Below, piece after piece: positions 5,495 to 6,129 of a stretch of 6,129 nucleotides of DNA. The translations under genes were made by a program, and so were the position numbers. Within the stretch, counting starts at the first letter, position 1, and each line of letters begins with the position of its first letter. The DNA is from Brevibacterium picturae (GTDB lineage Bacteria > Actinomycetota > Actinomycetes > Actinomycetales > Brevibacteriaceae): the NCBI RefSeq assembly GCF_030453725.1, contig NZ_JAKDJU010000174.1:1-6129 (forward strand). The letters run 5' to 3'. The notes below the pieces were generated by a model, which was not told the origin of the DNA, searched no databases, and saw only the letters and a list, made by a program, of their open reading frames with translations.

Positions 5495-5502
5495 AGAAGA
5501 CC

Positions 5503-5508
5503 ATTGTG
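5503..5508 (-). promoter_or_regulatory. Possible -10 box placing the DUF3817 start at the transcript 5' end
   Basis: CACAAT at 5508-5503 on the minus strand ends 8 nt before the GTG start, close to the normal distance from a -10 box to a transcription start. The bases between (GGTCTTCT) hold no ribosome site. No clear -35 is seen. Confidence 0.3.
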
Positions 5509-5582
5509 CCCGATTCGGATGAGCGGGTGCTGAAGGCCTCCACCGACCGAGCGGGAGAGTCTCACCTCGGCGGGTGAATGGG

Positions 5583-5622
5583 CACGCGGGCCGGCGACCT
5601 CATTCAGTCACCGGCCCGCGTG
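5583..5622 (-). terminator. Strong GC hairpin terminating the LPXTG gene
   Basis: CACGCGGGCCGG (5583-5594) pairs perfectly with CCGGCCCGCGTG (5611-5622). After one mismatch, three more pairs (GAC/GTC) close an 8-nt loop. The stem begins 15 nt after the LPXTG stop on the minus strand. No T-tract follows, as is common in high-GC genomes. It insulates the DUF3817 gene downstream, supporting a separate promoter for that gene. Confidence 0.85.
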
Positions 5623-5637
5623 GCGATCGGGGGATGC

Positions 5638-6129
5638 TCAGGCCCTGCGGCGGCGAGCTCCCATGGTCATCGCGATGCCGAGCACGATGAGCGCTCCGGC
5701 CGAGATCACCAGAGGCAATGCCTCGTTACCGGTTCGCGGCAGGTCTCCCCCACCATCACCGGCGCCCGGCCCATCGCCCTCGGCGACGACCTCGAAGGAA
5801 CCGGTCAGCGGGTCTCCGCCGTCACAATCGACAGCGACGTCGTAGGTGCCGAGATAATCTGCAGCCAGAGTCTCGTCGAGACCGCGGACTCCGAACTTGG
5901 CCACGGATTCGGCATCAGCCGTCGCGGTCTGTTCGAACTTCTCGATCGTGCCGTTCTGTGGATCGACCGTCATTGTGGCGGTGGTCTCCGGGGTGCACCC
6001 GGCAGCGGCCACCTGCACGCCTCGCTCACCGACGAAGTCGTCCTGGGCGATCGTTGTCGGGTCGATGCTCAGACTCCGCTCGTCCGGGGCCTCTGTGGGA
6101 TCGTCCGTCGGTGCCCCTGTGGGATCGTC
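5638..6129 (-). CDS. LPXTG cell-wall-anchored surface protein, C-terminal part (runs off the right edge)
   Basis: The frame is open from the window edge to a TGA at 5640-5638: 163 residues, with the N terminus (signal peptide and main domains) outside. The visible start is a Thr/Pro/Asp linker with two DDPT[G/E]AP units. A beta-rich stretch follows (about residues 18-117) with two cysteines (in AAGCTPE and VDCDGGD) that could form a disulphide, suggesting an Ig-like domain. A Gly/Asp spacer (GDGPGAGDGGGD) precedes the sorting signal LPRTG (codons 5742-5728), a hydrophobic helix (LPLVISAGALIVLGIAMTMG) and a final RRRRA. This order is the classic sortase signal: sortase cleaves between T and G and links the protein to peptidoglycan. 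No sortase gene is in the window. A GTG at 6018 is in frame but internal, since coding sequence continues upstream. Its role (adhesin, enzyme or pilus part) cannot be told. Confidence 0.92.
   Translation of the reverse strand, partial: DDPTGAPTDDPTEAPDERSLSIDPTTIAQDDFVGERGVQVAAAGCTPETTATMTVDPQNGTIEKFEQTATADAESVAKFGVRGLDETLAADYLGTYDVAVDCDGGDPLTGSFEVVAEGDGPGAGDGGGDLPRTGNEALPLVISAGALIVLGIAMTMGARRRRA
6082..6129. repeat. 24-bp direct repeat in the surface-protein linker
   Basis: Two adjacent 24-nt units share GACGATCCCACAG and most of the remainder. They encode DDPTGAPT and DDPTEAPD. The array may continue beyond the window edge. Such Thr/Pro/Asp repeats are usual in the stalks of wall-anchored proteins. 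Confidence 0.65.

Noticed and set aside
5638..6018. GTG at 6018 as the true start of a 126-residue LPXTG protein
   Set aside because: The frame continues upstream with a Thr/Pro/Asp linker typical of surface proteins, and a start here would lack a signal peptide.

Overview
The window is GC-rich DNA with dense coding and strong third-position GC bias. It uses GTG and TTG starts, and the last gene carries an LPXTG cell-wall sorting signal. Together these suggest a high-GC Gram-positive (Actinomycetota). A Micrococcales relative such as Brevibacterium is my guess, from overall protein flavour only.

Layout from left to right: (1) positions 1-263, minus strand, the N-terminal part of a protein that resembles FkbM-family methyltransferases and runs off the left edge. 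(2) Positions 264-580, a divergent intergenic region with a 75-bp imperfect palindrome at its centre. (3) Positions 581-1705, plus strand, a complete enolase-superfamily enzyme of the N-succinylamino acid racemase / o-succinylbenzoate synthase subfamily with all catalytic residues intact. (4) Positions 1706-1934, a convergent intergenic region holding a 23-bp-arm hairpin, a degenerate 19-nt tandem repeat and a small hairpin. (5) Positions 1935-2843, minus strand, a cation diffusion facilitator. It has a TTG start, a perfect Shine-Dalgarno and an AT-rich palindrome that overlaps a plausible promoter. (6) Positions 2896-3062, intergenic, with a second large palindrome (53 bp). (7) Positions 3063-4874, minus strand, a flotillin with an unusually long Gly/Asp-rich C-terminal tail that ends in a tandem 14-residue repeat. 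(8) Positions 5036-5494, minus strand, a small DUF3817 membrane protein that is possibly translated from a leaderless mRNA. (9) A strong terminator hairpin, then from 5638 to the right edge, minus strand, the C-terminal part of an LPRTG sortase-anchored surface protein.

The genes do not form an obvious pathway. The enzyme at 581-1705 is a lone transcription unit. The CDF exporter appears to carry its own metal-type regulation, inferred from the operator-like palindrome. Flotillin, the DUF3817 protein and the LPXTG protein are all envelope proteins on the same strand. However, a terminator and gaps of about 143-160 bp separate them, so they look like separate or loosely linked units rather than one tight operon. 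I see no mobile element, CRISPR array, RNA gene or clear new multi-gene system. The most distinctive signals are the long intergenic palindromes, the CDF operator/promoter and the flotillin tail.
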